Positions 1-17,224 of a stretch of 64,000 bases of DNA are shown here, one piece after another. This DNA comes from Reticulitermes lucifugus. Taxonomy: Eukaryota > Arthropoda > Insecta > Blattodea > Rhinotermitidae. Under the pieces are notes generated by a model. That model was not told where the DNA came from. It ran no database searches and was given only the letters and a program-made list of their open reading frames with translations. Within the stretch, counting starts at the first letter, position 1, and each line of letters begins with the position of its first letter. Location: assembly GCA_026260175.1 (NCBI GenBank), contig JAKCWW010000413.1, positions 47,096-111,095 of the forward strand. The letters run 5' to 3'. The translations under genes and the position numbers were made by a program.

Positions 1-235
1 TCATTTTCACTGAAGATTGCGGTCAAGTGAGTAGCAGCGCATCTGCTTTGTATCTGGAATTCCAGGGTGCAAATCATTGCCCAGAGGACAGGCTGGTGAT
101 CCTGACTTAGGGTTTTCATGATTTCCCTCAGGCTGTGTACATAAATGCCAGTCTGGTACCTTAAATTATGCTGTGACTATTTCATAACACATCCTTGCCC
201 AGTCACTGTTCATCCTCCTATTTGACACTATAGTT
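1..235 (+). repeat. SINE-like repeat, family C
   Basis: About 40-200 resembles, in order, the repeats at 5640-5800 (minus), 11195-11345 (minus) and 23000-23130 (plus). Shared blocks are a TGTATTCTGGAGG-like B-box side, then TCCTGACTNAGG, then TTTTCATGATTTCCCTCAG, then a GCCNGNNTGGTACC end. It lies in the ABCC intron at the window edge. Confidence 0.55.
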
Positions 236-593
236 TGGGCTACTGACAGTGGCTATAAATGAAATGAATTATTAGGTATCAAGGTAAATTGGTTACTGCT
301 TTGCTGGTAGTAACAACAAAAGCAGCAACAACAGCAAGAATAATTGTTCAGTTCAGTCCATTTCTTATACATGATTTGTGGAACTGCTCATTTTGTAACA
401 GTTGTGTGATGTAGTGTCTCTTTCGTACTGACATAGGTTTCCTTCCACCCCTGTCACTGTTGGTAGTTACATATAGCAATCTAGCATTATGATATTGACA
501 ACAGACAGTTTAATCAGTGTGTGAACATGGGTAATTTAGCTTTACCACCATTGTAATAAATTTTTCACTGTGAGGGTTAAACAAAGTTCATGA

Positions 594-4801
<4,208 letters not shown>

Positions 4802-4824
4802 AATAACTGGCTATAAAAATAATA

Positions 4825-5009
4825 TACTGCATTTACCCTAATATAAGATGATATTTTTTCCTAATTCATCATCTGAAAAATGGGGTGTCACCTTATAATC
4901 GTGCAAAAAGTTGAATACATTCTGTATAGGTATTTTCTTTATAACTAAAGATTGTGAGGGGGGTCATCTTATATGCAGGATCATCTCATATTCAGGTAAA
5001 TATGGTAGT
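4825..5009. mobile_element. MITE in the 3' UTR/flank of the ABCC gene
   Basis: Imperfect terminal inverted repeats: CATTTACCCTAATATAAGAT at about 4830 and, reversed, CATATTTACCTGAATATGAG ending at about 5005. The roughly 185-bp element has no ORF and starts about 24 bp after the ABCC stop codon. Confidence 0.7.
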
Positions 5010-5639
5010 TCAACCTGCACAGTAGTGTTATTGAACTTGGAGAGCCAGTATTAACGTTCATAACCACACTACATGCCTTGGTTTGTCAGGTGTACTGGAC
5101 TTTCATTCATTCTTGAAACAATCAAGATGCCAGAATCTGAAGTATTTGTTAAAGTTTATTGGTACTTAAAGGTCCTGTATGTATGAACTGACAAATGTAT
5201 ATTAGCTAGTGGTGTACGGTAGACTTACCAAATATATTTTCTGCACTCCTTTTAACACCCAAATTTTCAAATATGAATTAACTTTCACTTTGCTGTAAAT
5301 ATGGCTTGGAGCCTGAAACAGTACTTTAAATGTTACCCTGCACAAGTCCAAGAAACTTATTTCCTCTGCATAATAGACATCAGGTGTGTTTCTTGTTATT
5401 GGCAGTGGATGTCAGTAGAGCCTATCTCAGACACTGACAACTACTGTCTCTTTAAACAGCTCATCAAATTGAAGAGACATGTGTAACCTAAATGTTTATT
5501 TTAAAAGTATAAAGTGTGCCTGAAACAGTTTTAAATGTAGCTGATTTGCATATTCATTTGTGAGAACTGGTGCTAGTAGTTCTTTCTTTGTGGTGTCAAA
5601 TAGAACTGTGATCAGTGAATAATAGATTGAAAAGGATGT

Positions 5640-5800
5640 TAGAGAATGTGGTCGTGGCCTAATTTCAGGTACTCTCCTGGCACTTACTTATAGGGACTGT
5701 GAATAACTGCAAAGAGTCTCAGTCAGGAGAGTGTCAGTCTCCAGGCCAAAATTTGAAAACAAGACCTTCTGAATATGAAGCAGAATTGCTACCAACTCAT
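5640..5800 (-). mobile_element. SINE family C fragment
   Basis: The reverse strand shows a TTCTGCTTCATATTCAGAAG head, then GACACTCTCCTGACTGAG, matching the repeats at 1-235 and 11195-11345 block by block. Confidence 0.55.
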
Positions 5801-6610
5801 CAATGGCACTGAATTATGGATCTAATCTTATTAAAAAAAATCTTTTAAAAAGTATTATCTTTTTCCATAAATTGACGTGATGCACCTGATTGTGCAGTTC
5901 TGTCAGCGAATAAAAGTCCTGTCTTATGAATGAATATCCCAGATATTAGATTTCATCAAAATTTCGAAATGCAGTATGAATTTTTTTCAATCCATACTTA
6001 TAACTTCATGTGGCATTGGAAATTAATAGTCAGATGTGTAAAATATGAGGTTTTTGTGGCAATTAAGATTCATATTGTTGTCTGCAAGGTTATAAAACTG
6101 TACAGTCTCGTTAGTGCTTGCTGCATCTTTACCAATCAGGAGGGATGACATGAGTATCACGGATACAACGAAGAAGCTCCAGAAGCTGTCAGCATAGGAG
6201 CTCATTCAGTCCTGCATCTTAAGTTTTGTTGTCTTAAGAGACCGTATGCTGGCTTCTAAAGTGTACTGGCAAATGGCCTAGCATGCGACATGCTGGTCTC
6301 TGTGTTTGCTTGTTAGTAGTTTAAATGTCCATGCTAAGCCAGAAAATCTCAGGCTGTCAAGAGAGACAGTTGGCATTTAAATCATTCTCCTAAATTTTAA
6401 AAAGTCTGATTCATTGTAGAAAACTTGATCTTAATGTGTTGATAGAATTTGCTCAGCATGCAGCTGCAACAAGGGACATATTTGGTTTTATTCTAAGAAA
6501 GTGAAAGCATAAAATGGCTTTGCAATAGATGTGTGGATTGTGTTACAAGATGATATCATCCCAGTTACATCAACCCATTGAAGTGAATACGAGTAGATGC
6601 AAAAAAAAAA

Positions 6611-6741
6611 GTCAAACACAACATGTCTATTGTAAGTAAATATTACCTACATAATTTTGCTACTTGTTTCAGCCTGGCCTGAAACATGTAACAAACTTAT
6701 GTAGGTAATATTTTACTTACAATAGATGTGTTGTGTTTGAC
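6611..6741. repeat. long inverted repeat (snapback)
   Basis: Left arm 6611-6654 (GTCAAACACAACATGTCTAT onward) pairs almost perfectly with 6697-6741 (ending ATGTGTTGTGTTTGAC). A second, inner pairing is TTGTTTCAG with CTGAAACA around the centre. Arms are about 45 bp. Confidence 0.85.
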
Positions 6742-8858
6742 TGACCTTGTTTATGTCTGTTTGGTTAATTAAAATAATGGGATGACATCTCAAAACATTG
6801 AAGTAAAGCTAGTGTTGCATATGAGGTGCCCCTTAATGTTCATACAGATAGTTAACCTACATAAATATTTAATTTAGTGACCCAGTTGAGTAGAAACTAC
6901 TGAACACCTCACAACGATCATCCCCAAGACAAAATTTTTCAGCCTATGCTTGCTGTTCTGGCATATAGTCCAGGCCAACTCCCGTTAATCACCGTGTGAA
7001 GCAAATGTTTCACCACTGAACTGTTACCCAACAGCTGTTCAATGAAGACATCAGACTTCGTCGTCAGGGAGGGTCTGGTACAAGGCATTTGATTGAGAAG
7101 CGCTGCAGTCTAAGATCTTTCATTCAATAATGTGCGGCACTTTAACCTATGAGATCTGAGAGTTAAATAATTTATCTGCTTTATGTGTGTACATGCGTGT
7201 TCATCTGTGGACACCATGTTGACCATGTGTATGCATTTCCATGTCTCTGTCATTCCTGGAAGTTATGTTCCAAAAGTCCTGTCATTGTTGCCATTATGTT
7301 ATTGTGAATATTTTAAGGTGATCCAAAATGATAACCCTTTCAAGGAGCTTACCAGTTACATTCAGTTTTGGCCCTCTTTAGACCTCTGATATTCTTTCAC
7401 GCCGAACTTCACCAACGCGCTGACGTATAAAATGTAAATATTTGAAAGAGCTGACATATTTTTGGAACACAGTATGTGTGTCTAATCTTGCGTATATACA
7501 AGTGTATTCGCCTGGAACATGTATATGTATAAACTCAAGTAATTGCATGCAACCTACAATTATGAAACTCGCACTATTGCGGAAAAGTTATAATTAAACG
7601 TTTAAAATTAATGTTATCATGGTTTACCTTGAGCCGAGAAAGCTAAGCGCCTACACACGTACGACCGATAGACCCGCCTTACATAAATGTCGGAGAAGTT
7701 GCGGAACACACGGCGTTTTAAGCAGTCGTTTTCCGGGGTTAAGTAATTCTCCATCACGATGGGCAGTTAATTGTTTGCTAAATGATGTAGCTATATAGCG
7801 CCGAATGAGATATAGATCACCACTGTAAGATTCAGGAAGAAGATGGACGTAACCTATTTCGATGTTGGACTGGCAAGACCGGTAACACTCAGTCTAGGCT
7901 GTAAGCCAACTGAGATCCGAATACAAGTATAGAAATTAGGCCTAGCATTACACCAACCCATTCGATGTTGACTCAAATAATTAGAACCGTCTGAGGACCT
8001 CTGATGTGTGAGAAAGGAAATAAGAGCGGGAATTTTAAGGACAAAAGATGCAGTCAGTCTCATCTCCTGTAAACTTCCCCCATCACAGATGACTAGGCGT
8101 CTGTGTGAATACTGTGTAGAATCCCTACGGTTCGAGAAGTAATCGCAATTTAGCGAAGAAAAGAAGATTATGACTGGCGATAATAACACGTGCTCGGCTT
8201 GTTAAGGCCCCATTTTCCAGTCAGTACGACAGACGTAGCTTTCACTTAGCGTGAGACGTAACTCGCTTGCACATATTGGTACCGGTACCGACATGTGCGG
8301 TGCGGGCGTTATCACTGTCACTGATTTACTGGGTCATCAGTCGGTGTGTGATCTCATGGCACGCTGTACAACAGGCATAATTAATTCTGAATTGCATAAT
8401 TTTGACATGATTTGCTGGCCTGTGTTATGTATCGGGAGTCCTAATATATAATATAGGAAAAGTATTGTCTTGCAAAGAAATAGATAAACGAAAATTTCGC
8501 AAGTCAGGTAATGGAGTGGGTATATGTAACAAATAGGTAATTAAATCAGCACTTTTGCTAATACGAATTTTTGTTATTCAAGTACATAGGCCTACCTGCG
8601 TTTTTCTCTTTTCGTCCGACGTGCCTAGAACTGGGTATGACAACCAAGAGTGAAACCCACCCCAAATTCGGTTGAACGTATGTCTTAAGACTTTGAAAAC
8701 ATAAAACACATTCAAGGATGACGTCGACAATTACATGTTAACGCTTGAGAGCTCAGTGTTTGCTTTAATTACTACCAGATTTAACACCAAACAATTCCAC
8801 GCTTTGTCTAGGGGGTGTATGTCTGTGTGTTATATGGATCTGTAAAAACCCGGGTCTA

Positions 8859-8932
8859 TTGCCCTGTACAGCATTAACTGACTGGTTTGTATAACCGAGA
8901 CAGGGGTGTGTTTACTGTGCGGTACCAGCTCA
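8859..8932 (+). mobile_element. piggyBac-type MITE fragment
   Basis: Diverged partial match to the inner and right part of 15822-16057: TTAACTGACTGGTTTGTATA, then GAGACAGGGGTGTGTTTACT, then GTGCGGTA. Both ends are lost. Confidence 0.5.
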
Positions 8933-9054
8933 ATTTTTACGTATAATTCAGGTTAGTTTTCGTCTTAAAAGCTTTATCTTGGGTCACCTGTTGTCTTTCT
9001 TCGCCCCTCTTCCTCTAGTACCCCCCTCAAAGGTCTCCCTTGATTCCTTAATCC

Positions 9055-9385
9055 ACATCTGTCGACAAAAAACACAGATTTTGTAGATATTATGACATCA
9101 AACGTTTTACATGATTTCCCCTTCAGCCGAAATCAGTCACTGAAGTCTGCTGATGACTAGTACATTAGAATTTGAAAAATAAATTAATAAAATTAAAAAA
9201 CAAAATAGGACACTGTGATTGAGTCGTGGAACATGTAGTTATATTCGTATGTATATAAATGCAGTTGCAAACGGTGTTATGTTTTACTTATAACATGATT
9301 TTTATAGCATAATTTTTAAAATCAAACAAATTATATATAGCCTCAGGGTCAGCCCGCCCCCCGGGTCCCCCCAAGGAAAAAAACT
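9055..9385 (+). repeat. unclassified dispersed repeat, copy 1
   Basis: Inverted copy of 59865-60245, matching over about 300 bp: ACAGATTTTGTA, CCTTCAGCCGAAATCAG, GCTGATGACTAGTACATTA, GTATATAAATGCAG, ATTATATATAGCCTCAGGGT and a C-rich end. There is no ORF. Confidence 0.75.
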
Positions 9386-10789
9386 GGGTGCTCATCTGCC
9401 GTTGTACTTACCTGGCGTACACTACACAGCAGGCAACACTTTTTAGGCGCGTTCACAAAATTGCTGGAAGCGACTATTAGCTTCGTCCTGTCTGTCTGTC
9501 CGTCCGCATGGAACAACTCGGCTCCACAAACGGATTTTCATGAAATTTTATATTTGAGTATTTTTCGGAAATCTGTCGAGAAAAGTCAAGTTTCAACTAA
9601 AATCTGAGAAGAGTAACGGGTACTTTACATGAAGACCTATGTCCATTTATGGTAATGTCTCGCCGCATTCTTCTCAGAAGCAGAAATGTTTCAGACAAAA
9701 GTCGTAGAGAAAGTCAAAACACACATTTTATGTTCAATAATTTTTTTCCCAAAGTCATTCCGTTTATGAGATAATGTGGAAAAATACGGTAGAGCCGGAC
9801 AAGCCACAGCTGACACTATAATACGGCACATGCGCGTTGCATGCCTGATAACTAAGGCTACACACACTCACAATATGTAATACTTTTGCTTTTCCACGGC
9901 AACAGTTGTTATGCGAACGCGCGTCTGTGTTACGCTATACGTAATTACCTCTCTTGTTTATATATTAATTGACGGCTGATACATAACCAATTCCCGGAAT
10001 GTAGCTGTGTTTTAAAATTTTACACTTTAAATCAGAAATATGTACAGCTCCAGGGTTGCGTGGTTGGTGCTGTCGTCTTCATACAGAATGCAGTCTTTTG
10101 GGGGAAAGATAAGTTTCTGTCGCAACTTTATTATATAGTCGTTATTCGTTCGTGCTGTATTTATCCTCGGTTTCTGTCCGCAAAGTCTTGCTACGCGCTT
10201 GTCCAAGAAAGCCTCCTGTAACTTCTCTTGACGGACACTGAAAATAAGGAAATAAGTTTTGAGCAGGTCGGGCTGCGACTGGACTTATTACTGTAAATCA
10301 TTTATGGGATCGGAAACTCGTGCTGCATCCATGCAATAAATGCCCAACATTCTTGACCCGCGAACAAAATAAGACAGTGTGGAGTGAGAGTACCGTTCGA
10401 CCGCTCCCCGCTCAGCTTCACAGGGCTAACCAAAGCGACCGGCAACCGTTTCGATACATAGTGGACCCCTCTTGGTATGGTCCCAAGGAATTCGACCATT
10501 CCACACGCTCTTTTATTATTGCTCTCATTTATCCTTAAGTTATTTATTTATTTATTGTTTATTTAACAACGTTAGTACTTCTCGCTGTAGCATGGAATGT
10601 TAGGCTGATCAGTTAATATAATGGAAAGTAAACGGTCGCCGCCTAGTTTAAGATGCTACGTGACACTTGCTTGTAGCTGAGTTTCCCAACATTTTCTTCC
10701 ATGGAGGAAAGCGTAAAATAATGTTTAATATCCCGAGGAACTCCTGCCTGTGAAAACGCTTACAGGCCAATCTTCTTTCTTTCTTTATC

Positions 10790-11010
10790 GTGTCCGGACC
10801 ATTAAATTAAAGATTTTTTGCCCAGTATTAGGCTACGTCAAATCCTTTTTTATTTGCAAGCCATAAATCCTCGAGGGTGCATTTCTGGGGGCAGCCTTGC
10901 ATGACAGGAGATGTCCCATATCTTGTACCTCTCCACAGCCACAATACAGGTCGTCGGAGTTTGTTTTGCCCCATTCAGGCCAGTTAAAGTTGGTAGCGGG
11001 GAGCGCAGAT
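10790..11010 (-). pseudogene. non-LTR retrotransposon C-terminal fragment (Cys/His knuckle)
   Basis: The minus strand reads CGCGEVQDMGHLLSC, a C-x-C-x7-H-x4-C cluster found at the C-terminus of Jockey/R1-type LINE polyproteins. It is followed, after a frame change, by CTLEDLWLANKKG. Only this tail is present and it is frameshifted. Confidence 0.7.
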
Positions 11011-11194
11011 CAATAACTGCTAAGTTACTGTAATGGGGATGTATTCGTAAAGAGCTGTTATATATATAAGCGAGCTTGCGTTGTAAGAAAAGAAAAGTAA
11101 GCATTTTTCCTGTCTTTCAAGGGATATTTGGAATTTTTCGCATTATTTCACACTTTGTATTTATTCCATGATTTCTCGCGGAACCCCTCTAGAT

Positions 11195-11345
11195 GTTCTA
11201 CGAGACCCCGGCTGGGAAATACTGGCCTGGAAGGACTGAGGAAAACTATGAATAGCTGAGTCAGGATAGTCGGACTCCTGGCCGAGATTTGAGCCCATCA
11301 CCTCCAGAATACAAAGCGGGAATAGTACTCGCTATAACGCGAAAT
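11195..11345 (-). mobile_element. SINE family C fragment
   Basis: The reverse strand has TTTGTATTCTGGAGGTGATG, GGGCTCAAATCTCGGCC (degenerate B box), then TATCCTGACTCAGCTATTC. It matches 5640-5800 and 1-235. Confidence 0.6.
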
Positions 11346-11756
11346 TCGGTCGTTGAGTTTAATGATCTTTTATCAAATACGCACGTAAGCTATGAGGTGG
11401 CAAGACGAGCATAAATGGTTAATGGGTATAGTTTTGGAATGGTTGGCCGTGACCCATTTCAAGACATTCGCCTGGAGAGAAACAGAAGCCACGAACAACG
11501 TTATTCACCTTACCCGGTAAACCGACTAGCTTCGAACTGTGTACCTTATGAATACAAGCCTAGCGCTTTACCGCGACATGAGTTCGCTCTTTTTCCCTTG
11601 CCAATACATTGTACTATTTCTTACATGGCTTCACTTACTACTTCTGGAGCTAACATAAAAATTCGCTTCGTGTCACCAACATACGAGGTTTAACGGATTT
11701 GGACGTTTATCTTCCGTACCAACAAAAATAATGAACCGTGTTAATTAGTAGGCGTA

Positions 11757-12064
11757 AATATGCGAGGAGCCGAGACAGCGTAGTCAGTGCAGTGTCTAGG
11801 CTGCGAACTGGACTATTGAAGAGTCGTTCGATTTACGACGGGGCAAGAAATATTTCTTTTCTGCACAGTGTCCAGACCAGCTCTGGGGCCCACACAACCT
11901 CCGATTCAAAGGGTATCTGTGGCTATTTCCCCGGGGGGGTGAAGCGACCGGAACGTGAAGCTGATTACTTACCTCCGTGTAGTACCAAGGTTAAGAATGA
12001 GAGCAGCTATACCTCCACTTGCTATATGCCTTCGTGGCGTGCACAAGGACAAATGTACGTTTAG
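11757..12064 (+). mobile_element. SINE family A, near full length
   Basis: A tRNA-like head (GAGCCGAGACAGCGTAGTC, B-box-like GTCGTTCGATTTACGA) is followed by the family A body: CCAGCTCTGGGGCCCAC, TTTCCCCGGGGGGGTGAAGC, CTTACCTCCGTGTAGTACC and the GCACAAGGACAAATGTAC end. It is about 310 bp and serves as the reference copy for the other family A calls here. Confidence 0.85.
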
Positions 12065-12719
12065 TTCTAGCTATAGATGTGAGCAGGCACCTCGCTTTTG
12101 TAGACACACCCCATGTTAGGTATTATGCGCCTATCATTACAATTCTGGTGTAGTGGGTCCCATTTTTAATCACCCTGAAAACAGTAAGATGGACGGAAAG
12201 GGAGAAGTGGATCAAAATATCTTCCGTCTGTGCCTGCAGCGTTTGTTCTAAATGTCAATTCTGTCAGTAAGTGAATGTACATGGGGAACGATGTTTGTCA
12301 GACTTATAGTTGAGCCTCGAGTACGTAAACTTAGTTCGTCAGAGGATAATATTCAGCGTTTTTATACAACAGCCGGTATTTCAAATTTAAATTTAAATAT
12401 AGGCTGTATAATCAGTGCGGCAAGGCAGACCAACAAAACAAGTCGTGACTCATATAACAGTGTGACTTTGTGTACTGTTTCGATGTATTTATGTATGTAT
12501 GACTGATATGAGCTATGTTGCTACCTCGGCATACATCGAACCTGTAATTAACTTATGCCATTTTCGCTCCAACGTATATATCCTGGGTACTTGGCTGTAA
12601 TTTCAGATATTCTGTAATTTAACTGCCGCAACGTCACTTGTGACGAGTACATTGTCCCCTACATAAACCCCCTACCCCCCCCCCAAAAAAAATACCAGAA
12701 ATTAGTAATTTATTGTGCT

Positions 12720-12900
12720 GAAATGAGGTGAACGCAGAGGCCAAGAACTCTGTTCTATTCTGTCAGTCGGCTTATTCGAAAATTTACCAAAATTGTATTA
12801 CCAAAATGTGGAGTATCTCCTTGCTGGAAGATGAGACCAGTGCGTCCGTCCAACTTGTGTCTTCCAAACGACACTAAACACTCCACCATGTCTGCGGGTG
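12720..12900 (-). pseudogene. possible DDE transposase fragment
   Basis: The minus strand reads GLIFQQGDTPHFGNTILV, resembling the IFQQDGAPPHF segment around the second catalytic Asp of mariner/Tc1-like transposases. The canonical D-G-A-P-P-H is altered to G-D-T-P-H. No other motif was placed, so this is a weak call. Confidence 0.4.
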
Positions 12901-13577
12901 ACTGGATGTCAATGTTGAAACAAACGCGGTAACACAACAGAACTCTGCTTGAAGAAAAGCTGTAACATAGGTGTATTTATGAAACAGATGACATGTTACT
13001 TCTGCGCGTATCTTGGACATCCCTGTTTCTCCCACTAAAGCAAAGTAAAGGAGAGGAAATGAGAATGCCACCAGACGATTTACCTGTAGTTAGTCTTTAA
13101 GCGACCAGCGTTCTGTGAGGTACTCGTCTGTCAACATCAAATTCGTGCGTCTGGACAAGTGAGCTGCTCTTCGTCATCATCCGTGAGGCTCGTAAAGGCG
13201 CCCGTATGATGCCGTGACCACGCACTTACCGTATTCCGGTTTTATAAACAGGGCTTGTTTTGTGGGGTTTAACGTAATAGTGATACAGAATGGCACCAAG
13301 TGATTAACGAAACAAAACGATTCGAGATACAGGCCGAAGAACTCTTCACGCGACCACTTGTGAAGGAGTGTGATGTGATAGTTGCATTAATTTATATATC
13401 AGTTTGCAAAATGTGCACGGAAAATCCGTGTGGTGGGTTTGAAACAGAGTAACACGTAAGAGTTTAAAGACAGTTTACAGTGAATTGCTGTAGTTAATCT
13501 GAACGGACATGCTGAGTGACAGGCAAGTATTCTGAGTAATGCAGACATCGGTTGGTGTTAATTGTAGCAGCAGCAGC

Positions 13578-13578
<1 letters not shown>

Positions 13579-13611
<33 letters not shown>
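13579..13611. repeat. (AAT)n microsatellite
   Basis: About eleven AAT units following a short GCA run. Confidence 0.95.
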
Positions 13612-13615
<4 letters not shown>

Positions 13616-14429
13616 TGTGTAGACATATGTATTACACACACCCACCCACTTTCTTTTGATAAAATATTTGGTGTGTTTTCTTATATTCATGACTACAGTT
13701 GCCTTGGTTTTGTGTTTTGTTAATCAATAATATTAACATTAGGCATTTTTGCATTTGCACTTAAAAGTGCCTTATTATTATTATTATTATCGTCATCATC
13801 ATCCCCACCACAGTCATCACCGTTCTTGTTGTCGTCATCTATGTTGTTTCTGTTTTTATTTATGGTAACTAGAACCCCCTTTGCATCACTGCCATCTTTT
13901 GCTATAATGAAACTTGATTTTCTGGGACAGCTTTTTCTTGGGTTTCGCGTCATGTTCATTTCTCCACGGCCGTTGTGTTATTCTTTACGATGCATACCGA
14001 ATATTCAGGAAGCGAAGGAAGAAACAAGCTATTTGTTTATATGACATGTTTCTAACGATCCTTTGAATTTCACTGCTTACAAACGACGAAAGAGGCAAAC
14101 TGTTTACATTTGAACAACGTATGAACGATTCACTGTGTGCAAACTTTCCTATAAACATAGCTGGAAATTTAGTAACAACATTCCAAGGCAGGGATTATTA
14201 ACATTTTTGGGTGAAGCGTGTAATTTATAGCGGCCACCGTATGGCTATACCGGGAAAGAATGCGAATTGAAATACGTGGGCTATGAATATATTTATGCTT
14301 GCTTTTATGAGGCCTTTTCTAAAACTCTTTTTTCGCACACTGTCTTATAACATTAATAAGGGATTGTATTTCAAAGTTCACCATTATTTACATCTGAACC
14401 TCTTAATATGACGCCTGAAACAATACAGG

Positions 14430-14660
14430 GACTAGCCATGGGCTGAAAGACTGCGTTCTATTCCTGGCAGGAACAGACCTGTTTTTCTTCGTCACCAGGT
14501 AACAATCAGCTCTGGGGCCCACCCAGCCAAGATCTAAAGTCTTCTTTAGATTTAGATCGGGCGGGGCGTAGAGTTGAACATTTAACCACCTTGTAGTGCC
14601 TAAGCTAAAATGTCGTGGAGGTATAACTCCTCTGCCCATACATCTTCATGACGTGGTGCC
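14430..14660 (+). mobile_element. SINE family A copy
   Basis: CAGCTCTGGGGCCCACCCAG, a GGCGGGGCGTAGAGTTGAAC block, ACCACCTTGTAGTGCC, then CTGCCCATACATCTTCATGA. The tRNA head (14430-14475) is degenerate. Confidence 0.7.
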
Positions 14661-14734
14661 CAATAATTTGAGCACGAGACTTGTTTGCAGACGTACTGCA
14701 ACAACCATGTTCAATATAGGCACGTTAAGGGTTG

Positions 14735-14820
14735 GTTTGGTTATTAACACATGCGTTGGCCCGGGTTCGATCCCGGGTCAGTCCATGTGGGATTTGTGGT
14801 GGACAAAGTGACACTGGGAC
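14735..14820 (+). mobile_element. tRNA-derived SINE, family B, cut by assembly gap
   Basis: B box GGGTTCGATCCCGGG at about 14762, then CATGTGGGATTTGTGGTGG and GACACTGGGAC immediately before the run of N. A second copy, in reverse, is at 18355-18475. Confidence 0.7.
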
Positions 14821-14962
14821 NNNNNNNNNNNNNNNNNNNNNNNNNNNNNNNNNNNNNNNNNNNNNNNNNNNNNNNNNNNNNNNNNNNNNNNNNNNNNNNN
14901 NNNNNNNNNNNNNNNNNNNNNNNNNNNNNNNNNNNNNNNNNNNNNNNNNNNNNNNNNNNNNN
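14821..14962. other. assembly gap (142 N)
   Basis: Run of N directly abutting a SINE 3' end. Any open frame crossing it is meaningless. Confidence 1.
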
Positions 14963-15821
14963 GCACAATAAGCCTCAAGGCTGCGGTGCGTCCGTAGCAT
15001 CTGCTGCGGGGCCCTTCACCCCCCACCCCAAAAAAAACATGCGTTGTGACTCGTCTGAGTCAGTGGATAGTGAGAAAAACAGGACTTGGGCTTCTTTTGC
15101 ATGACTTCTAAATGCATGTTGTGTTTTAGGCAGTTACGAATGTTGTGTGTGTCATAATACTAGTATTTTGGACGGGTACTTCTGAATGTTGTATATACTG
15201 TAAAACTGGTGTTGTAAGCGGGTAGTTTTTATGCTGTAATACTGGTGCTGAGGTTTAGAGTTCTGAAGCTAGTGTGTGTGCTGTAGTACTGGTGTCGTAG
15301 GCTATTGGAGACTTTAAAATGGGCGTGAATAAACCAGACACACAAAATGACACTTCGTAATGACCAGCATTTTTATCAATAATGACTGAATGAACAGGGA
15401 GGAGAGTAGTGTCTGCTTTCACTTCTCAACGAACAATGTGCGTTATGCAAGTCAGATGGACTCGCAATTGATTTGTAATTACACACACTTTTATCCTAGA
15501 ATTATTCACAGTAGGGAAACAATTATCAACTTTCACTCTAATTTCATGTGTGTATCTTATGTTCTGCGCACATATTAGTTGGGGTCCTTAAAAAACAGAC
15601 CGGTTAATTGTGGGAAATTATTTACAATTCTGAAAAAGGATAAAAGATCTTCCTCTAGTAATATTTTAGGCATGTTTACAACAACCAGTTGCAAAATGGT
15701 GCCTAATAACTTCGCTGTATCTGCTGTATTCGTGTGTAACACCTCAAGAAATGCTTATCAGATGAATAGAATTTGGTACGGTGGCCTGTTACTAAAATTT
15801 ACTGGTACATCGCAATTTAGA

Positions 15822-16057
15822 TTAACCTTTTAAAGCCTATCGGTTACTTTACCTACCACCAGGTTTAACATTCAAAAATTCTGCACGGTGCTCACATTGC
15901 GTTTATGTGTATTGTAGGGATCTCAGAACAAACAGCGACTTTTGCTTTATATAACATTAACAGATTGGTTTTGTATAACTGAGGTGGAGAGTGTTTACTA
16001 CGCGGTATGCACTGAGTGATTATATAAAACAGACACATTTCTTGTTTAAAGGGTTAA
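15822..16057 (+). mobile_element. piggyBac-type MITE, copy 2
   Basis: Flanked by TTAA at 15822-15825 and 16054-16057; 236 bp. Ends are CCTTTTAAAGCCTATCGG and, reversed, CCCTTTAAACAAGAAATGTG. It matches copy 1 (3721-3958) along its full length in inverse orientation. Confidence 0.78.
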
Positions 16058-16059
16058 AA

Positions 16060-17220
16060 TCGGACCACGGAATATGGGACACTTTATATGTAAACCTACA
16101 TGGTTTTCTGCGTTAATCTCGAACATACCCAGTTAAATATTTATCACACGGCAATCTAATTTAAAAAAAAACATTAAATTAACACTGTGTAGGCCCATAC
16201 CTCTTCATGGTGTGAGGCCTAAGCATAGATACAACTGTACCTTATGGATAGGCTAGCTCGGTGGGTGTACAATTTGTTGAAGTTCTGACTCGATTGAACT
16301 GAGAATCGTCAAAGGACGACTGGTGAACGACAAGCCAAGTGCTGGGTCAGTCCCGAGGCGACACAAACCGTATTCTCATTAACAGGTTCCTGTAATAGTC
16401 GTGCCATGTAACGACGTTTTGACAACCTCGACTCTGATCTGGGGGACATTCCTTACGAGCGTGTATAAAGGAATCTCAGCTGTCCTGCCTTAAGGTGACT
16501 AGAAGACTGAGTTAAACAAAACTCAACGTGTAGACATAAGCGCCGAGGCCATAGCCTGTACAGTGTCACTGACCTCATTAATAACAATACGAAAATCCGC
16601 GTTCTGAAATTCTGAGTGCATGGGTTGGTCATGTCTGCGTCTCGGCATCGCTAAACTGCTCAGTCGGCTTCAATGACATTTGTTACATGGGATTGGCACT
16701 GACAGTAGCCAACACTTTAAACGAAGCCAAAAGTGAAGTGTGTATATTTTATTAACTACAGAACCGACCAAACATGCTCAAGAGGTGACGCTTGATACTT
16801 ACATTCGGGAGGTACTGGTTAGAAATGCTGTCAAGTTACCGAGTATCCTGGGTACGGTATGTCGTGTTTTCCTCAGTCACTCCAAGCGAAGGCCAGCTTA
16901 TCTTAAAATAGACCACGACCGATCCTTCACCTGTCCATTCAAGTTAATCGAACGTGACAGTCAGTCCTTAACATTCGACGCCAAATAGCCACTGCTCTCG
17001 ATACAGCGTTTTTAAATACCCTACGACCCATCAATCCATCTTGAAAAGATGCATATTGTAGGTCTGATTTAATGGCAAATACTTATTTTTTTTAAACATT
17101 TCGCACCAAGCCTGTAGGACTAACAATGTAGGAAGTACACGTAACTACACTGAACAGTCTTCGTTAAGGAACTGGCTTATCCACAGTTTGTCAAGGACTA
17201 ACTCACATTTTATTAAATCC
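16060..17220. other. intergenic, nothing recognised
   Basis: No gene, RNA gene or clear repeat could be supported. The open frame at 16740-16988 has no motif. Confidence 0.4.
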
Positions 17221-17224
17221 AAAA

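Larger units (their letters stand above)
5010..7400. other. 3' flank of the ABCC gene, no further gene seen
   Basis: CpG-poor, AT-rich DNA. A candidate poly(A) signal AATAAA lies at 5909-5914. It contains a family C SINE fragment (5640-5800) and a 131-bp inverted repeat (6611-6741). Small open frames show no recognisable motif. Confidence 0.5.
7400..10560. other. CpG-rich intergenic stretch, no gene recognised
   Basis: From about 7.4 kb CpG becomes frequent. Open frames at 7854-8189 (minus), 8251-8451, 10302-10499 (minus) and 10320-10538 have no family motifs. Repeats in it are listed separately: a partial MITE near 8859-8932, a dispersed repeat at 9055-9385, and a run of TGTCTG/TCCG near 9488 followed by GGATTTTCATGAAATTT, a phrase common in degenerate arthropod repeats. 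Confidence 0.5.

Noticed and set aside
14725-15104. open frames crossing the first N run
   Set aside because: They exist only because N translates without stops.
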